NCBI RefSeq assembly: GCF_036227225.1
Contig: NZ_CP109444.1
Coordinates: 3,701,501 to 3,765,500 of the forward strand
Direction of reading: 5' to 3'
Source of the DNA: Streptomyces sp. NBC_01478
GTDB lineage: Bacteria > Actinomycetota > Actinomycetes > Streptomycetales > Streptomycetaceae
DNA length: 64,000 nucleotides
The position numbers and the translations under genes were made by a program. Positions 1 to 8,364 of the stretch are shown here, piece by piece. Under the pieces are notes generated by a model. The model ran no database searches. It was not told the DNA's origin and saw nothing but the letters and a program-made list of their open reading frames with translations. Each line of letters begins with the position of its first letter. Positions within the stretch are counted from its first letter, which is position 1.

Positions 1-902
1 ACGGCCTGGGCGACCGGGCCCTCCGTCGGGCGCTTGCCTACGACGATCAGGTGGGCGTCGGAGTGTTCGGTGCGGATCTTGGCGAGGGCCTCGACCAGGA
101 AGACCAGGCCCTTGAGGGGGACGTCCGCGCTGGACGTGGTGACGATCCGGCCGGGCACCTGGGGGACGGCGGGGTCCGGGGAGAACTGGTCGGTGTCGGC
201 GCCGATGTGGACGACGTGGATGCGGTCGTCGCGGACACCGAGGTGGTCGATGATCTCCTGGCGCGAGGTGCCGGAGACGGTGAGCACGGAGGGGAGGCGG
301 CGGGCGACGCGCTTCTGCATCCGGGTGAACGCGTACCAGCGGCGCTTGGACATGCGCTGGCGCCGGTCCTCCGCCGCATCCAGCTCCAACTGCCGGTCCA
401 CGGTGATGGGGTGATGGATCGTCGTCACCAGCGGGGCGCCGACGTCGCCCAACAGGCCGTAGCCGAGCGTCTGGTTGTCGTGCACGACGTCGAACTCGCC
501 GCGTCTGGCGCGGAGATGGCGGCGGGCGCGGAGCGAGAACGTGAGGGGCTCGGGGAAACCGCCGGTCCACATCGTCGCCACTTCGAGGGCGTCGATCCAG
601 TCGCGGTACTCGTCGCGCTTCGGGGTGCGGAAGGGGTCCGGGGAGCGGTAGAGGTCGAGCGAGGGCAGCTCGGTCAGGGAGATGCCGTCGTAGCCCGGGT
701 CGAGGACCGGGTAGGGCTGTGAGCCGATGACCTCGACGCGGTGGCCGAGGCGGGCCAGTTCGCGGGAGAGGTGGCGGACGTAGACGCCCTGGCCCCCGCA
801 GAACGGGTTCCCCTTATAGGTGAGGAGTGCGATACGGAGCGGTCGCTCGCCGTCTTCGGCGGGGTCCTCCTGGGGACCCGCCTGACTGGCCTCAGCGGTC
901 AC
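1..902 (-). CDS. Glycosyltransferase family 4 protein (3' end outside window)
   Basis: A retaining GT-B glycosyltransferase of family 4, probably transferring a sugar from a nucleotide donor at the cytoplasmic face of the membrane. The GTG start at 902 follows an AAGGGGG ribosome binding site. After a short acidic leader, the N-terminal Rossmann region reads PLRIALLTYKGNPFCGGQGV, with the glycine-rich GGQGVYV at residues 36-42 typical of GT4 acceptor domains, and TIHHPITVDRQ follows in the middle. The donor-binding half begins at IVVGKRP near the window edge; the EX7E motif lies outside. The gene diverges from the KstR-like regulator, with a KstR-type palindrome between them. Acceptor and sugar are unknown. 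Confidence 0.88.
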   Translation of the reverse strand, partial: MTAEASQAGPQEDPAEDGERPLRIALLTYKGNPFCGGQGVYVRHLSRELARLGHRVEVIGSQPYPVLDPGYDGISLTELPSLDLYRSPDPFRTPKRDEYRDWIDALEVATMWTGGFPEPLTFSLRARRHLRARRGEFDVVHDNQTLGYGLLGDVGAPLVTTIHHPITVDRQLELDAAEDRRQRMSKRRWYAFTRMQKRVARRLPSVLTVSGTSRQEIIDHLGVRDDRIHVVHIGADTDQFSPDPAVPQVPGRIVTTSSADVPLKGLVFLVEALAKIRTEHSDAHLIVVGKRPTEGPVAQA

Positions 903-956
903 TCTGAGCCCCCTTCTGCCTGCACTGTCCCGCGAGATTACGCCGGGACGCTAATC

Positions 957-970
957 TAGAACAAGTTTCA
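957..970. promoter_or_regulatory. Putative KstR operator
   Basis: TAGAACAAGTTTCA fits the KstR consensus TnnAACnnGTTnnA at every fixed base. It lies between the divergent glycosyltransferase (start 902) and the KstR-like gene (start 1125), where autoregulation would be expected. The consensus is established for mycobacterial KstR; its use here is inferred. Confidence 0.65.
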
Positions 971-1124
971 GACTTGATCGTCCAGGAGGTTCTGAATCTA
1001 CCGGCCGGTACGGGCCCTCGGAGAAGTGGATCAGGTGATTCACACCACGGCCGACGCCCTGCCATGATCGGTCCGATCACCCGCCTTCACCGACAGTCAC
1101 GGGAACAGTCACGGAACGGGAGCC

Positions 1125-1751
1125 ATGCCAGTGGAAGCCAAGCCCGAAGCCACTGCGCGGACCTCGCCGCCCCTCACCGAGCGGCAGGAGGCCCGGCGGC
1201 GCCGCATCCTGCACGCGAGCGCGCAGTTGGCGAGCCGGGGCGGTTTCGACGCGGTGCAGATGCGGGAGGTCGCGGAGTCCTCGCAGGTCGCGCTCGGCAC
1301 GCTGTACCGGTACTTCCCGTCCAAGGTGCATCTGCTGGTCGCCACGATGCAGGACCAGTTGGAGCACATGCACGGCACGCTGCGGAAGAAGCCGCCGGGC
1401 GGCGAGAGCGCGGCCGAGCGGGTCGCAGAGACCCTGATGCGGGCCTTCCGGGCGCTTCAGCGCGAGCCGCATCTCGCGGACGCGATGGTGCGCGCGCTGA
1501 CCTTCGCGGACCGCAGCGTCTCCCCCGAGGTCGACCAGGTCTCCCGCCAGACCACGGTGATCATCCTGGACGCGATGGGCCTGGAGAACCCGACGCCCGA
1601 GCAGCTCTCCGCGGTGCGGGTCATCGAGCACACCTGGCACTCGGCCCTGATCACCTGGCTCTCGGGCCGCGCGTCCATCGCCCAGGTGAAGATCGACATC
1701 GAGACGGTGTGCCGGCTGATCGACCTGACGGACCCGGAGAAGAAGGACTAG
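1125..1751 (+). CDS. kstR: KstR-like TetR family transcriptional regulator
   Basis: A 208-residue TetR repressor. The helix-turn-helix covers about residues 27-75. QMREVAESSQVALGTLYRYF followed by PSKVHLLV closely matches the recognition helix of Mycobacterium KstR, the repressor of cholesterol catabolism that is released by steroid-CoA thioesters. The C-terminal half (EVDQVSRQTTVII; HSALITWLSGRASIAQVKID) also follows the KstR pattern. The chosen ATG follows a GGGAGCC stretch. A perfect KstR-type palindrome lies upstream, and a CYP125-like/FadA5-like pair about 17 kb away carries related sites, so it may control a dispersed steroid regulon. The family assignment is strong; steroid use by this organism is inference. 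Confidence 0.85.
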   Translation: MPVEAKPEATARTSPPLTERQEARRRRILHASAQLASRGGFDAVQMREVAESSQVALGTLYRYFPSKVHLLVATMQDQLEHMHGTLRKKPPGGESAAERVAETLMRAFRALQREPHLADAMVRALTFADRSVSPEVDQVSRQTTVIILDAMGLENPTPEQLSAVRVIEHTWHSALITWLSGRASIAQVKIDIETVCRLIDLTDPEKKD

Positions 1752-1763
1752 CCGGGAGCGCGA

Positions 1764-1793
1764 GAACGCCGGCCCCTGGATAGGCCGGCGTTC
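1764..1793. terminator. Bidirectional hairpin terminator
   Basis: Perfect 11-bp arms (GAACGCCGGCC / GGCCGGCGTTC) with an 8-nt loop lie between the converging kstR-like gene and the lipoprotein gene. There is no clear T-tract, as is usual in Streptomyces. Confidence 0.75.
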
Positions 1794-1797
1794 GTGC

Positions 1798-2703
1798 TCA
1801 CGCGGTGGCGGCGGCCAGTGCCCGATGACGGTCCGTCACATAGCGCGCCACGGTCTTTCTGTCGACGGCCGTCAACAGCCGCTTCTCGACCGCCCGTTGG
1901 ACGTCCCGGACCGCTTCGGACAGTCCCGTGTCCAACTGGCACTCCGCGTCGGCGCGGGCGGTGCGGAGCTCGTCGTTGCCGAGCGCGCGCAGGGCCCGCT
2001 CGTCCGACGCGGCCTTCCGCAGGCGCGACTCGACGGCCTTCCGAGGGGCCTGGAGGTCCGTCGCCGGGTGCCCCGCCTCTGTCATGCACGAGGACCAACT
2101 CCGCACGGCGGCACGGTAGTCGGCATCCTTCTCGACGGCGCCGAGCACCCGGTTCGCCAGTCCTACGGCGAGGGGCTCCACCGTGTTCCAGTCCGCGCCG
2201 TACACCTCGGCGCGGGCCCGGGCGACGCAACCGTCGCTGGAATAGGCCAGGTTGACGCCGTCGGCCAGCCGCAGGCTCACCCGGTGCGCCGGGGTGCCGG
2301 TCAACGCCCGCTGCCAGGACGCCGGATGGGGTTCGCTCGCCGGGACGGGCGTGGACCGCTGGTACAGGTACTCGCCGACGATGCCGTACCCGTCCTGGGT
2401 CGCCTTCCTGACGGTGAGCAGCCCGTAGGGGTTGGTCTCCTCGCCCCGCGCGGACGCGGTGCGGGGCTGTGCCGTGTACGTCTGGCCGCGGGCGCTCATA
2501 CAGGCCGCGACGGCTCGTTCCTCACGGTCGTGCAGGCGTACGGCGTCGGCGTGGGTGGACGCGGTGGCGCCCGAGAGGGGACGCACGTCGAGCGCCACCG
2601 GCCCGCGGGCCGGCTGCTCTCCCCCGGGGGAGCAGCCGGCCGCGGTCAGCACAAGGAGCACCGCGAGCAGTGTCCGCCGCGCCGTGGTTGTGGTCACACG
2701 CAC
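1798..2703 (-). CDS. Hypothetical lipoprotein
   Basis: A 301-residue protein with a basic N-terminus, a hydrophobic stretch (TLLAVLLVLTAAGC) and a lipobox ending LTAAGC at about residue 24, so it should be lipid-anchored outside the membrane. The mature part is rich in Ala, Arg and Glu, with no catalytic motif that I recognise. Cys residues around SACMSARG, DGCVARA and SSCMTEAG could form disulfides. The GTG start overlaps the stop of the upstream I36-like gene by about 10 nt, which points to translational coupling and a two-gene operon. Function unknown. Confidence 0.8.
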   Translation of the reverse strand: MRVTTTTARRTLLAVLLVLTAAGCSPGGEQPARGPVALDVRPLSGATASTHADAVRLHDREERAVAACMSARGQTYTAQPRTASARGEETNPYGLLTVRKATQDGYGIVGEYLYQRSTPVPASEPHPASWQRALTGTPAHRVSLRLADGVNLAYSSDGCVARARAEVYGADWNTVEPLAVGLANRVLGAVEKDADYRAAVRSWSSCMTEAGHPATDLQAPRKAVESRLRKAASDERALRALGNDELRTARADAECQLDTGLSEAVRDVQRAVEKRLLTAVDRKTVARYVTDRHRALAAATA

Positions 2704-3068
2704 CAGTCGTTGGAGGCGACGTTGTGCCAGTACACGGTGTTCGCCAGGGAACCGTTGTAGTAGCCCTTGGCGAGGATGTAGCTGGAACCCGTGTAGCCCG
2801 TGCCGGAGTAGATCCGGACGTTGCAGCTATTGCCGTTGTTGTAGAGCGACTCGGCGTTGTTGAACTTGTTGTACTGGAGCAGGTTCGTGTTGTCGCCGTA
2901 GACCACGCCGGGGTCGCCCGAGCCGTTGACGCCGAGGTAGGCGCAGAGTCCCCCGGAGGGGCAGTCCGACAGTGCCGCGTTCGCCGGTGCGGCGGTGATG
3001 AACGCGCCGGTGGTGGCCAGGGCCACGCTTCCCAGGGCGATGCCGGCCTTGGCCAGGATCCGCTTCAT
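2694..3068 (-). CDS. Secreted peptidase inhibitor family I36-like protein
   Basis: A 124-residue secreted protein. The ATG at 3068 follows GGAGGAACACAGAG. The signal peptide MKRILAKAGIALGSVALATT ends at about ANA, residue 30. The mature part begins LSDCPSGGLCAYLG and continues with Asn/Gly/Tyr-rich beta-crystallin-like turns (YNNGNSCNVRIYSGTGYTG), as in the I36 family of small Streptomyces metalloprotease inhibitors and related proteins. Three of its four Cys are at DCPSGGLC and NSC. It probably acts outside the cell on a protease or wall partner. The downstream lipoprotein is overlapping and likely co-expressed. Confidence 0.8.
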   Translation of the reverse strand: MKRILAKAGIALGSVALATTGAFITAAPANAALSDCPSGGLCAYLGVNGSGDPGVVYGDNTNLLQYNKFNNAESLYNNGNSCNVRIYSGTGYTGSSYILAKGYYNGSLANTVYWHNVASNDWCV

Positions 3069-3230
3069 TCTCTGTGTTCCTCCATCACTCGGGGTGCCGC
3101 CCACGGACCCGAAGTCGTCCGTGGTGCGGGCGAGTTGCCGTGCCCAAGGTGGCGGAGGGAGGTGGTCGGGGACCTTGCGCGAACCTTGTCCCGCAGGTGG
3201 GCAGGTGATTGGGTGCGCGGTGGAGAACCT

Positions 3231-6200
3231 GTGAAGCACGTGGGGCGGGACGGTGTGGACGGCGTGAGGGGATTTCGGCTGCTGGGGCCCGTGGAGTTAT
3301 GGGTCGCGGGCCGGCCGGTCGAGCTGGGTCCCGCGAAGCGGCGTACGGTCCTGGCGGCGCTGCTGGTGGACGCGGGGCGCTGGGTGCCGGCCGAGACACT
3401 GATCGACCGGGTCTGGGGCGAGGATCCGCCCGCGCAGGTGCGCAGCACGCTCTACGCCCATGTCGCGCGCATCCGCCGGGTCCTGGTGGACACGGGTCCA
3501 CTGCTGGCGTCCGGGGACTCGTCCGGGGGCTCCGAAGTCCCGTCCGCCGCAGTGGAGTTGGTGCGTGGACCGGCGGGTTACCGGCTCGACGTCGCGGCGG
3601 ACCTGGTCGACGTGCACCGTTTCCGGGAGCTGGTCGCGCGGGCCCGCCGGGCCGAAGTCCCCGACGCGGCACGGGTGTTGACCCTGCGGGAGGCGATGGG
3701 GCTGTGGCAGGGCACGCCGCTGGCCGGGCTGCCCGGTGCGTGGGCGACGCGGACCCGGGAGAGCTGGCTGCGCCAGTACATCGACGCCGTGCTCGTCTGG
3801 GCGGACGCCGAACTCCGGGTCGGCGGGCACCTCGTGGTGGTCGACGCGCTGTCCGTCCTCGTCGCCGAGCACCCGCTGGTCGAGCCGCTCGCCGTCGCGC
3901 TGATCCGGGCGCTGCACGCCGCCGGGCGCGGCCCGGAGGCACTGGCCTGCTACGCCGCGCTGCACAAGCGGCTGGCCGACGAACTCGGCACCGCCCCGGG
4001 GGCGGAGGCCCGGCAGGCCCACCAGGCGGTCCTGAGCGGGAAGGCCGCCCCGCGCCCGCCGTCCGGGGCCGGTACCGGGCGCGTCAGGGTCGTACCCGCC
4101 CAACTCCCCCTGGAGGTGGCGGGGTTCACCGGGCGCGAAGAGGAACTGGCCCAACTGGAGAAGGTCTTGGGGGTGGGCGCGGGCACGGTTCGGCCGACCG
4201 CGGTGGTGGTCTCTGCGGTGTCCGGGACGGCGGGCGTGGGCAAGACGGCCCTGGCGGTGCACTGGGCGCACCGGGCCCGGGACCGGTTCCCCGACGGGCA
4301 GTTGTATGTGAACCTGCGCGGCTACGACCCCGAGCGGCCGGTGACCGCCCCCGACGCGCTGGTCCGGTTCCTGACCGCGCTCGGGGTGCCCGAGCAGGAC
4401 ATCCCGGCGGAGCCGGACGACCGGGCGGCGCGCTACCGCACGGAGGTCGCGGACCGGCGCATGCTGATCGTGCTGGACAACGCGGCCACCGTCGAGCAGG
4501 TCCGACCGCTGCTGCCCGGCACCGGTTCCTGCGCGGTGCTGGTGACCAGCCGCGACAGCCTGGCCGGGCTGGTCGCGCGGGAGGGCGCCCAGCGTCTCGA
4601 CCTCGACCTGCTGCCCGCCGGTGCCGCCCGCACCCTGCTGCGCCGGCTCATCGGTCCCCGCGCCGAGGCCGAGCCCGAGGCCGTGGACAGCCTCGCCGCA
4701 CAGTGCGCGCGGCTGCCGCTGGCACTCCGGGTCGCCGCGGAACTCGCCGCCACCCGCCCCGGCACCCCACTGACCGACCTCGTCGCCGAACTCGCCGACC
4801 AGCAGCGGCGGTTGTACCTCCTGAACGCGGAGGGCGACCCCCGGGCCGCCGTAGTCACGGTCTTCTCCTGGTCCCTACGCCAGTTGCCCATGGCAGCGGC
4901 CCGCACTTTCCGCCTGCTCGGCCTGCATCCCGGCCCGGATCTCGACGCGTCCGCCGCCGCCGCACTGACCGGTAGTTCTACGGCGAATGCCCGCCGTGCG
5001 CTCGACGTCCTGGCCCGCGCCCATCTGGTCCAGCGCGCGGACGCGGCAGCCGCACCGACCGGCGCGTCCCCGGGCCTGTCCCCTCTGGAAGCCGGGGGTA
5101 GATCTAACCAGTCAAAGCCTAAGACGGTGGTTAGATCTACCCCCAGCTTCCAGCAAGCCCCCACCCACACCCGACTCGCCCAACGCGCGAACACCCCCCG
5201 CTACGGCATGCACGACCTCCTCCGCGCCTACGCCGCTCAACTCGCCTCCGCGCAGGACTCCCCGGAGGACCGCGGCGCCGCGCTGGACCGGCTCTTCGAT
5301 CACTACCTCGCCACCGCGGCCGCCGCCATGGACCAACTCCACCCGGCCGAGGCCCACTTGCGTCCCGCGGCTCCCGAAACCGCGGGCACCGTGCCCGACT
5401 TGTCCGATCCGGACGCCGCGCGTGCCTGGCTGGCCGCCGAGCGTGCGTGTCTGACGGCCATGTCCGCGCACACCGCCGCCCACGGCCGGCCCACGCACGC
5501 CATCCGGCTGTCGCTCACCCTGTACCGCCACCTCATCAGCGGTCACCACACCGACGGCCTCACGATCCACGGGCACGCGCGGGACGCCGCCCGGCTGATC
5601 GGCGACCCGGCGGGCGAGGCCCGGGCGCTGCTCGGGATCGGTACCGCCCACTATCAACTCGCCCGGCACGAACCGGCCCGCCGGTACCTCCAGGAGGCGC
5701 TGACCCTGTTCCGGCAGGCCGGTGACCCCACCGGTCAGGCCCGCGCGCTGGTCAACCTCGGCCTCGTCGACGAACGCCTGGGCCGCTTCCGGTCGGCCGT
5801 CGAGTACCTCGAACAGGCGCTGCTGCTGTACCGGAGCGTCGAGGACACGTCGGGCGAGTCGATCGCCCTGAAGAACCTCGCCCACATAGAAGGGCAGTTG
5901 GGCCGCTACGACCAGGCCGCCGACCATCTCCAGCAGTCCCTGACGCTGCTGCGCCGCACCGGCAACCGCTACCTGGAGGCCCACGCGCTCATGGACCTCG
6001 GCACCGTCGAGACCCGGCTCGACCGGCTCGACGAGGCCGCCCGGCACCAGGAGCAGGCCCTCGCGCTGATCCGGGAGGTCGGCGACCGGTACGGCGAGGC
6101 CGGGGCGCTGCACGGCCTCGGCATCGTGCACTCGCTGCGCGACCGGCACGCGCAGGCCGCCGAGTACCACCGCCAGGCGCTCGTCCTCTACGCCCAGAAC

Positions 6201-6539
6201 GGCGACCGCGACGGCGAGGCCAGAGCCCTCAACGGCCTGGGCGAGGCAGCCCGCGCCGCCGGCCGCCCCACCGACGCCCTCACCCACCACACCGACGCCC
6301 TCACCATCGCCGAGGACATCGGCAACCCGGGCCAGCAGGGCCGCGCCCACGCCGGGTTGGCCGAGGTGCACCTCGCGCGCGACGACACCGACGCCGCCGT
6401 CCGCCACTACGAGCGCGCACTCACCCTGTACACGGAACACGGCATGCCGGAGGCCGACACCGTCAAGGCGCGGCTGACCACGATCACAGGCCCCGGCCCC
6501 TGTCCTGGCCCCGGCCCTGGCCCCGGCCCCGGGAACTGA
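3231..6539 (+). CDS. SARP/AfsR-type regulator with NB-ARC ATPase and TPR repeats
   Basis: A 1102-residue regulator of the AfsR/DnrI type. The GTG at 3231 follows GGAGAACCT. An OmpR-like winged helix (about residues 5-95, FRLLGPVELWVAGRPVELGP) and a bacterial transcriptional activation domain (about 110-260) bind DNA. An NB-ARC module follows with P-loop GTAGVGKTALA at about residue 332 and Walker B MLIVLDNAA. TPR-like repeats fill about 780-1080 (EARALLGIG, AEYHRQALVLYAQNG). The tail is a low-complexity (GP)n stretch. Residues 619-641 are encoded by a 69-nt palindrome inserted in frame between the ATPase region and the TPR region. No adjacent biosynthetic cluster identifies its target. Confidence 0.9.
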   Translation: MKHVGRDGVDGVRGFRLLGPVELWVAGRPVELGPAKRRTVLAALLVDAGRWVPAETLIDRVWGEDPPAQVRSTLYAHVARIRRVLVDTGPLLASGDSSGGSEVPSAAVELVRGPAGYRLDVAADLVDVHRFRELVARARRAEVPDAARVLTLREAMGLWQGTPLAGLPGAWATRTRESWLRQYIDAVLVWADAELRVGGHLVVVDALSVLVAEHPLVEPLAVALIRALHAAGRGPEALACYAALHKRLADELGTAPGAEARQAHQAVLSGKAAPRPPSGAGTGRVRVVPAQLPLEVAGFTGREEELAQLEKVLGVGAGTVRPTAVVVSAVSGTAGVGKTALAVHWAHRARDRFPDGQLYVNLRGYDPERPVTAPDALVRFLTALGVPEQDIPAEPDDRAARYRTEVADRRMLIVLDNAATVEQVRPLLPGTGSCAVLVTSRDSLAGLVAREGAQRLDLDLLPAGAARTLLRRLIGPRAEAEPEAVDSLAAQCARLPLALRVAAELAATRPGTPLTDLVAELADQQRRLYLLNAEGDPRAAVVTVFSWSLRQLPMAAARTFRLLGLHPGPDLDASAAAALTGSSTANARRALDVLARAHLVQRADAAAAPTGASPGLSPLEAGGRSNQSKPKTVVRSTPSFQQAPTHTRLAQRANTPRYGMHDLLRAYAAQLASAQDSPEDRGAALDRLFDHYLATAAAAMDQLHPAEAHLRPAAPETAGTVPDLSDPDAARAWLAAERACLTAMSAHTAAHGRPTHAIRLSLTLYRHLISGHHTDGLTIHGHARDAARLIGDPAGEARALLGIGTAHYQLARHEPARRYLQEALTLFRQAGDPTGQARALVNLGLVDERLGRFRSAVEYLEQALLLYRSVEDTSGESIALKNLAHIEGQLGRYDQAADHLQQSLTLLRRTGNRYLEAHALMDLGTVETRLDRLDEAARHQEQALALIREVGDRYGEAGALHGLGIVHSLRDRHAQAAEYHRQALVLYAQNGDRDGEARALNGLGEAARAAGRPTDALTHHTDALTIAEDIGNPGQQGRAHAGLAEVHLARDDTDAAVRHYERALTLYTEHGMPEADTVKARLTTITGPGPCPGPGPGPGPGN
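5085..5153. repeat. 69-nt palindromic element inside the SARP gene
   Basis: Arms 5085-5110 and 5128-5153 are inverted copies matching at 25 of 26 positions around a 17-nt loop; the core is GGGGGTAGATCTAACCA. The element is exactly 23 codons long and contains no stop in this frame. A truncated second copy lies at 25229-25278. The BglII-like AGATCT core and low GC stand out from the surrounding gene. Confidence 0.85.
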
Positions 6540-6549
6540 ACCGGGGCTG

Positions 6550-6783
6550 TCACTCCTCCGGTGGGAACACCGGCTCCCCGCTCCCCAGCAGCGTGATCAT
6601 GATGGCCTCCACCGGGCACCCCTCCGCCGCCGCGAGGATCTCCTCGTTGGCGTCGGTCTCCGGGGCGGCCGGATGGGACTGCATGGCCGAGTCCAGGCGG
6701 AAGCGGTCGGGGGCCTGGTGGGTGCACTGGGCCGAGCCGATGCAGATGGAGCGGTCGACCTCTACCTGCCAGCGATCGCCCAT
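6550..6783 (-). CDS. 3Fe-4S ferredoxin, P450-partner type
   Basis: A 77-residue ferredoxin. Cys14, Cys20 and Cys56 (CIGSAQC ... GCP) give the three-cysteine pattern of a [3Fe-4S] cluster with Cys-x5-Cys, common in Streptomyces electron donors to cytochrome P450. The start lies 7 nt behind the aldehyde dehydrogenase stop and follows ACGGGGG, so the two form one operon. No P450 is next to it; the nearest is the CYP125-like gene 12 kb away. Pairing with that P450 is inference. Confidence 0.88.
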   Translation of the reverse strand: MGDRWQVEVDRSICIGSAQCTHQAPDRFRLDSAMQSHPAAPETDANEEILAAAEGCPVEAIMITLLGSGEPVFPPEE

Positions 6784-6790
6784 CCCCCGT

Positions 6791-8248
6791 TCACCCCTCC
6801 CAGCCGGCCGGCAGGTGGATCATCTTGTGTTCGAGGAACTCGGAGTAGCCCTCGGGCCCGAACTCCCGTCCCACACCGCTGTTCTTGTAGCCGCCGAAGG
6901 GGCCGAGCATGTCGAGGCTGAAGGTGTTGACGTTGTAGGTGCCGGTGCGGACCTGGCGGGCGATGTCGATGCCGTGGGCCACGTCGGCGGTCCAGACGCT
7001 GCCGCTGAGGCCGTAGTCGGAGTCGTTCGCGATCTTCACGGCCTCGGTCTCGTCGCCGTACGGGAGGAGGCAGATGACCGGGCCGAAGATCTCCTCGCGG
7101 GCGATGCGCATCGAGTTGTCGACGTCGCCGAAGAGGGTCGGCTCGACGTACCAGCCGCGGTCCAGGCCGGGTGGACGGCCGCCGCCGGTAAGGATCTTGG
7201 CGCCTTCCTCCTGGCCGATGCGGATGTAGTCGAGGTTGCGCTGCTGCTGGCGCTTGGCGACCAACGGGCCGACCTGGGTGGCCGGGTCGAGCGGGTCGCC
7301 GACCACCAGCGCGCTCGCCGCCGCCGCGAACGCGTCCGCGAACTCGTCGTAGCGGGAGCGCGGTACGAGGATGCGGGTCTGGGCGACGCACGCCTGGCCG
7401 TTGTTCATCCAGGCCGCCGAGACGATGCCGGGGACGGACGTCGTGATGTCCGCGTCGGGCAGCACGATCGCCGCCGACTTGCCGCCCAACTCCAGTGTCA
7501 CGCGGGTGAGATGACGGGCGGCGACCTCCATCACGCGCCTGCCGGCCGGGACCGAACCGGTGAAGGAGACTTTGTCGATGCCGGGGTGTCCGACCAGGTA
7601 CTCGCTGACCTCGCGGTCGGCCGGGAGGATCGACAGGACGCCGTCCGGCAGCCCGGCCTCCTTCGCGATCTCGCCCAACAGATAGGCGTCCAGGGGGGTT
7701 TCGGGCGACGGCTTCAGGATCACCGTGCAGCCGGCGAGCAGCGCGGGCGCGAGCTTGGCGGCGGCCACGAACTGCGGGACGTTCCACGGGACCACGGCCG
7801 CGACCACCCCGACCGGCTCTCGCCGTACGAGGATCTTGCCGAGGACACCGTCTCGGTACTCCTCGTAGGCGAAGCCCTTCGCGACGGTGATCGCCGCGTC
7901 CCACACCATCATCGCGCCGAGCGCCTGCCCGAGGATGCTCCAGGAGTACGGCGACCCGTTCTCGGAGGAGATGACGCGGCCGATCTCCTCGTACCGTACG
8001 GCGATCGCGTCCTTGATGCGGGTGACGACCGCGAGCCGTTCGTCGAGTGCCATGCGCGGCCAGGGTCCTTCGTCGAAGGCCTTGCGGGCCACGGCGACCG
8101 CGCGGTCCACGTCCTCCCTCGACGCGTGCGGGACGCGTCCGATGACCTCCTCGGTGTGCGGGGAGATCACCTCGATGACGTCCTTGCCCAGGGGGTCGGT
8201 CAACTCCCCGCCGATGAGTAGCTGCCGGTGTTCCACGAGCTCTGTCAT
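6791..8248 (-). CDS. Aldehyde dehydrogenase family protein
   Basis: A 485-residue NAD(P)-dependent aldehyde dehydrogenase that oxidises an aldehyde to an acid. The catalytic Cys287 lies in NNGQACVAQT and the general base Glu253 in LELGGKSAAIV. The cofactor motif FTGSVPAGRRV and the C-terminal FGGYKNSGVGREFG are present. The ATG at 8248 is preceded by GGGGAGGCG; upstream in-frame starts lack such a site. It is the first gene of an operon with the 3Fe-4S ferredoxin, and diverges from a metallo-hydrolase. The substrate is not shown. A P450-generated alcohol/aldehyde, perhaps steroid-derived given the kstR and cyp125 homologues nearby, is a guess. Confidence 0.92.
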   Translation of the reverse strand: MTELVEHRQLLIGGELTDPLGKDVIEVISPHTEEVIGRVPHASREDVDRAVAVARKAFDEGPWPRMALDERLAVVTRIKDAIAVRYEEIGRVISSENGSPYSWSILGQALGAMMVWDAAITVAKGFAYEEYRDGVLGKILVRREPVGVVAAVVPWNVPQFVAAAKLAPALLAGCTVILKPSPETPLDAYLLGEIAKEAGLPDGVLSILPADREVSEYLVGHPGIDKVSFTGSVPAGRRVMEVAARHLTRVTLELGGKSAAIVLPDADITTSVPGIVSAAWMNNGQACVAQTRILVPRSRYDEFADAFAAAASALVVGDPLDPATQVGPLVAKRQQQRNLDYIRIGQEEGAKILTGGGRPPGLDRGWYVEPTLFGDVDNSMRIAREEIFGPVICLLPYGDETEAVKIANDSDYGLSGSVWTADVAHGIDIARQVRTGTYNVNTFSLDMLGPFGGYKNSGVGREFGPEGYSEFLEHKMIHLPAGWEG

Positions 8249-8364
8249 GGCCGAACGCCTCCCCGGTACCGCTGTCTGACGCTCCATCAGATACGAAGAC
8301 TGAATACCAGTTCCGGTCGATGGAGTCCACGTATAGTGGCCGGAAGGCGGCGATTGGGGAGTCC

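Noticed and set aside
2469..3230. N-terminal extension of the SARP regulator upstream of 3231
   Set aside because: The upstream frame is antisense to the lipoprotein and I36-like genes; the GTG at 3231 with GGAGAACCT begins the winged helix.
8302..8315. KstR site between the aldehyde dehydrogenase and MBL genes
   Set aside because: GAATACCAGTTCCG keeps GTT but misses several other fixed bases of TnnAACnnGTTnnA; too weak to claim.
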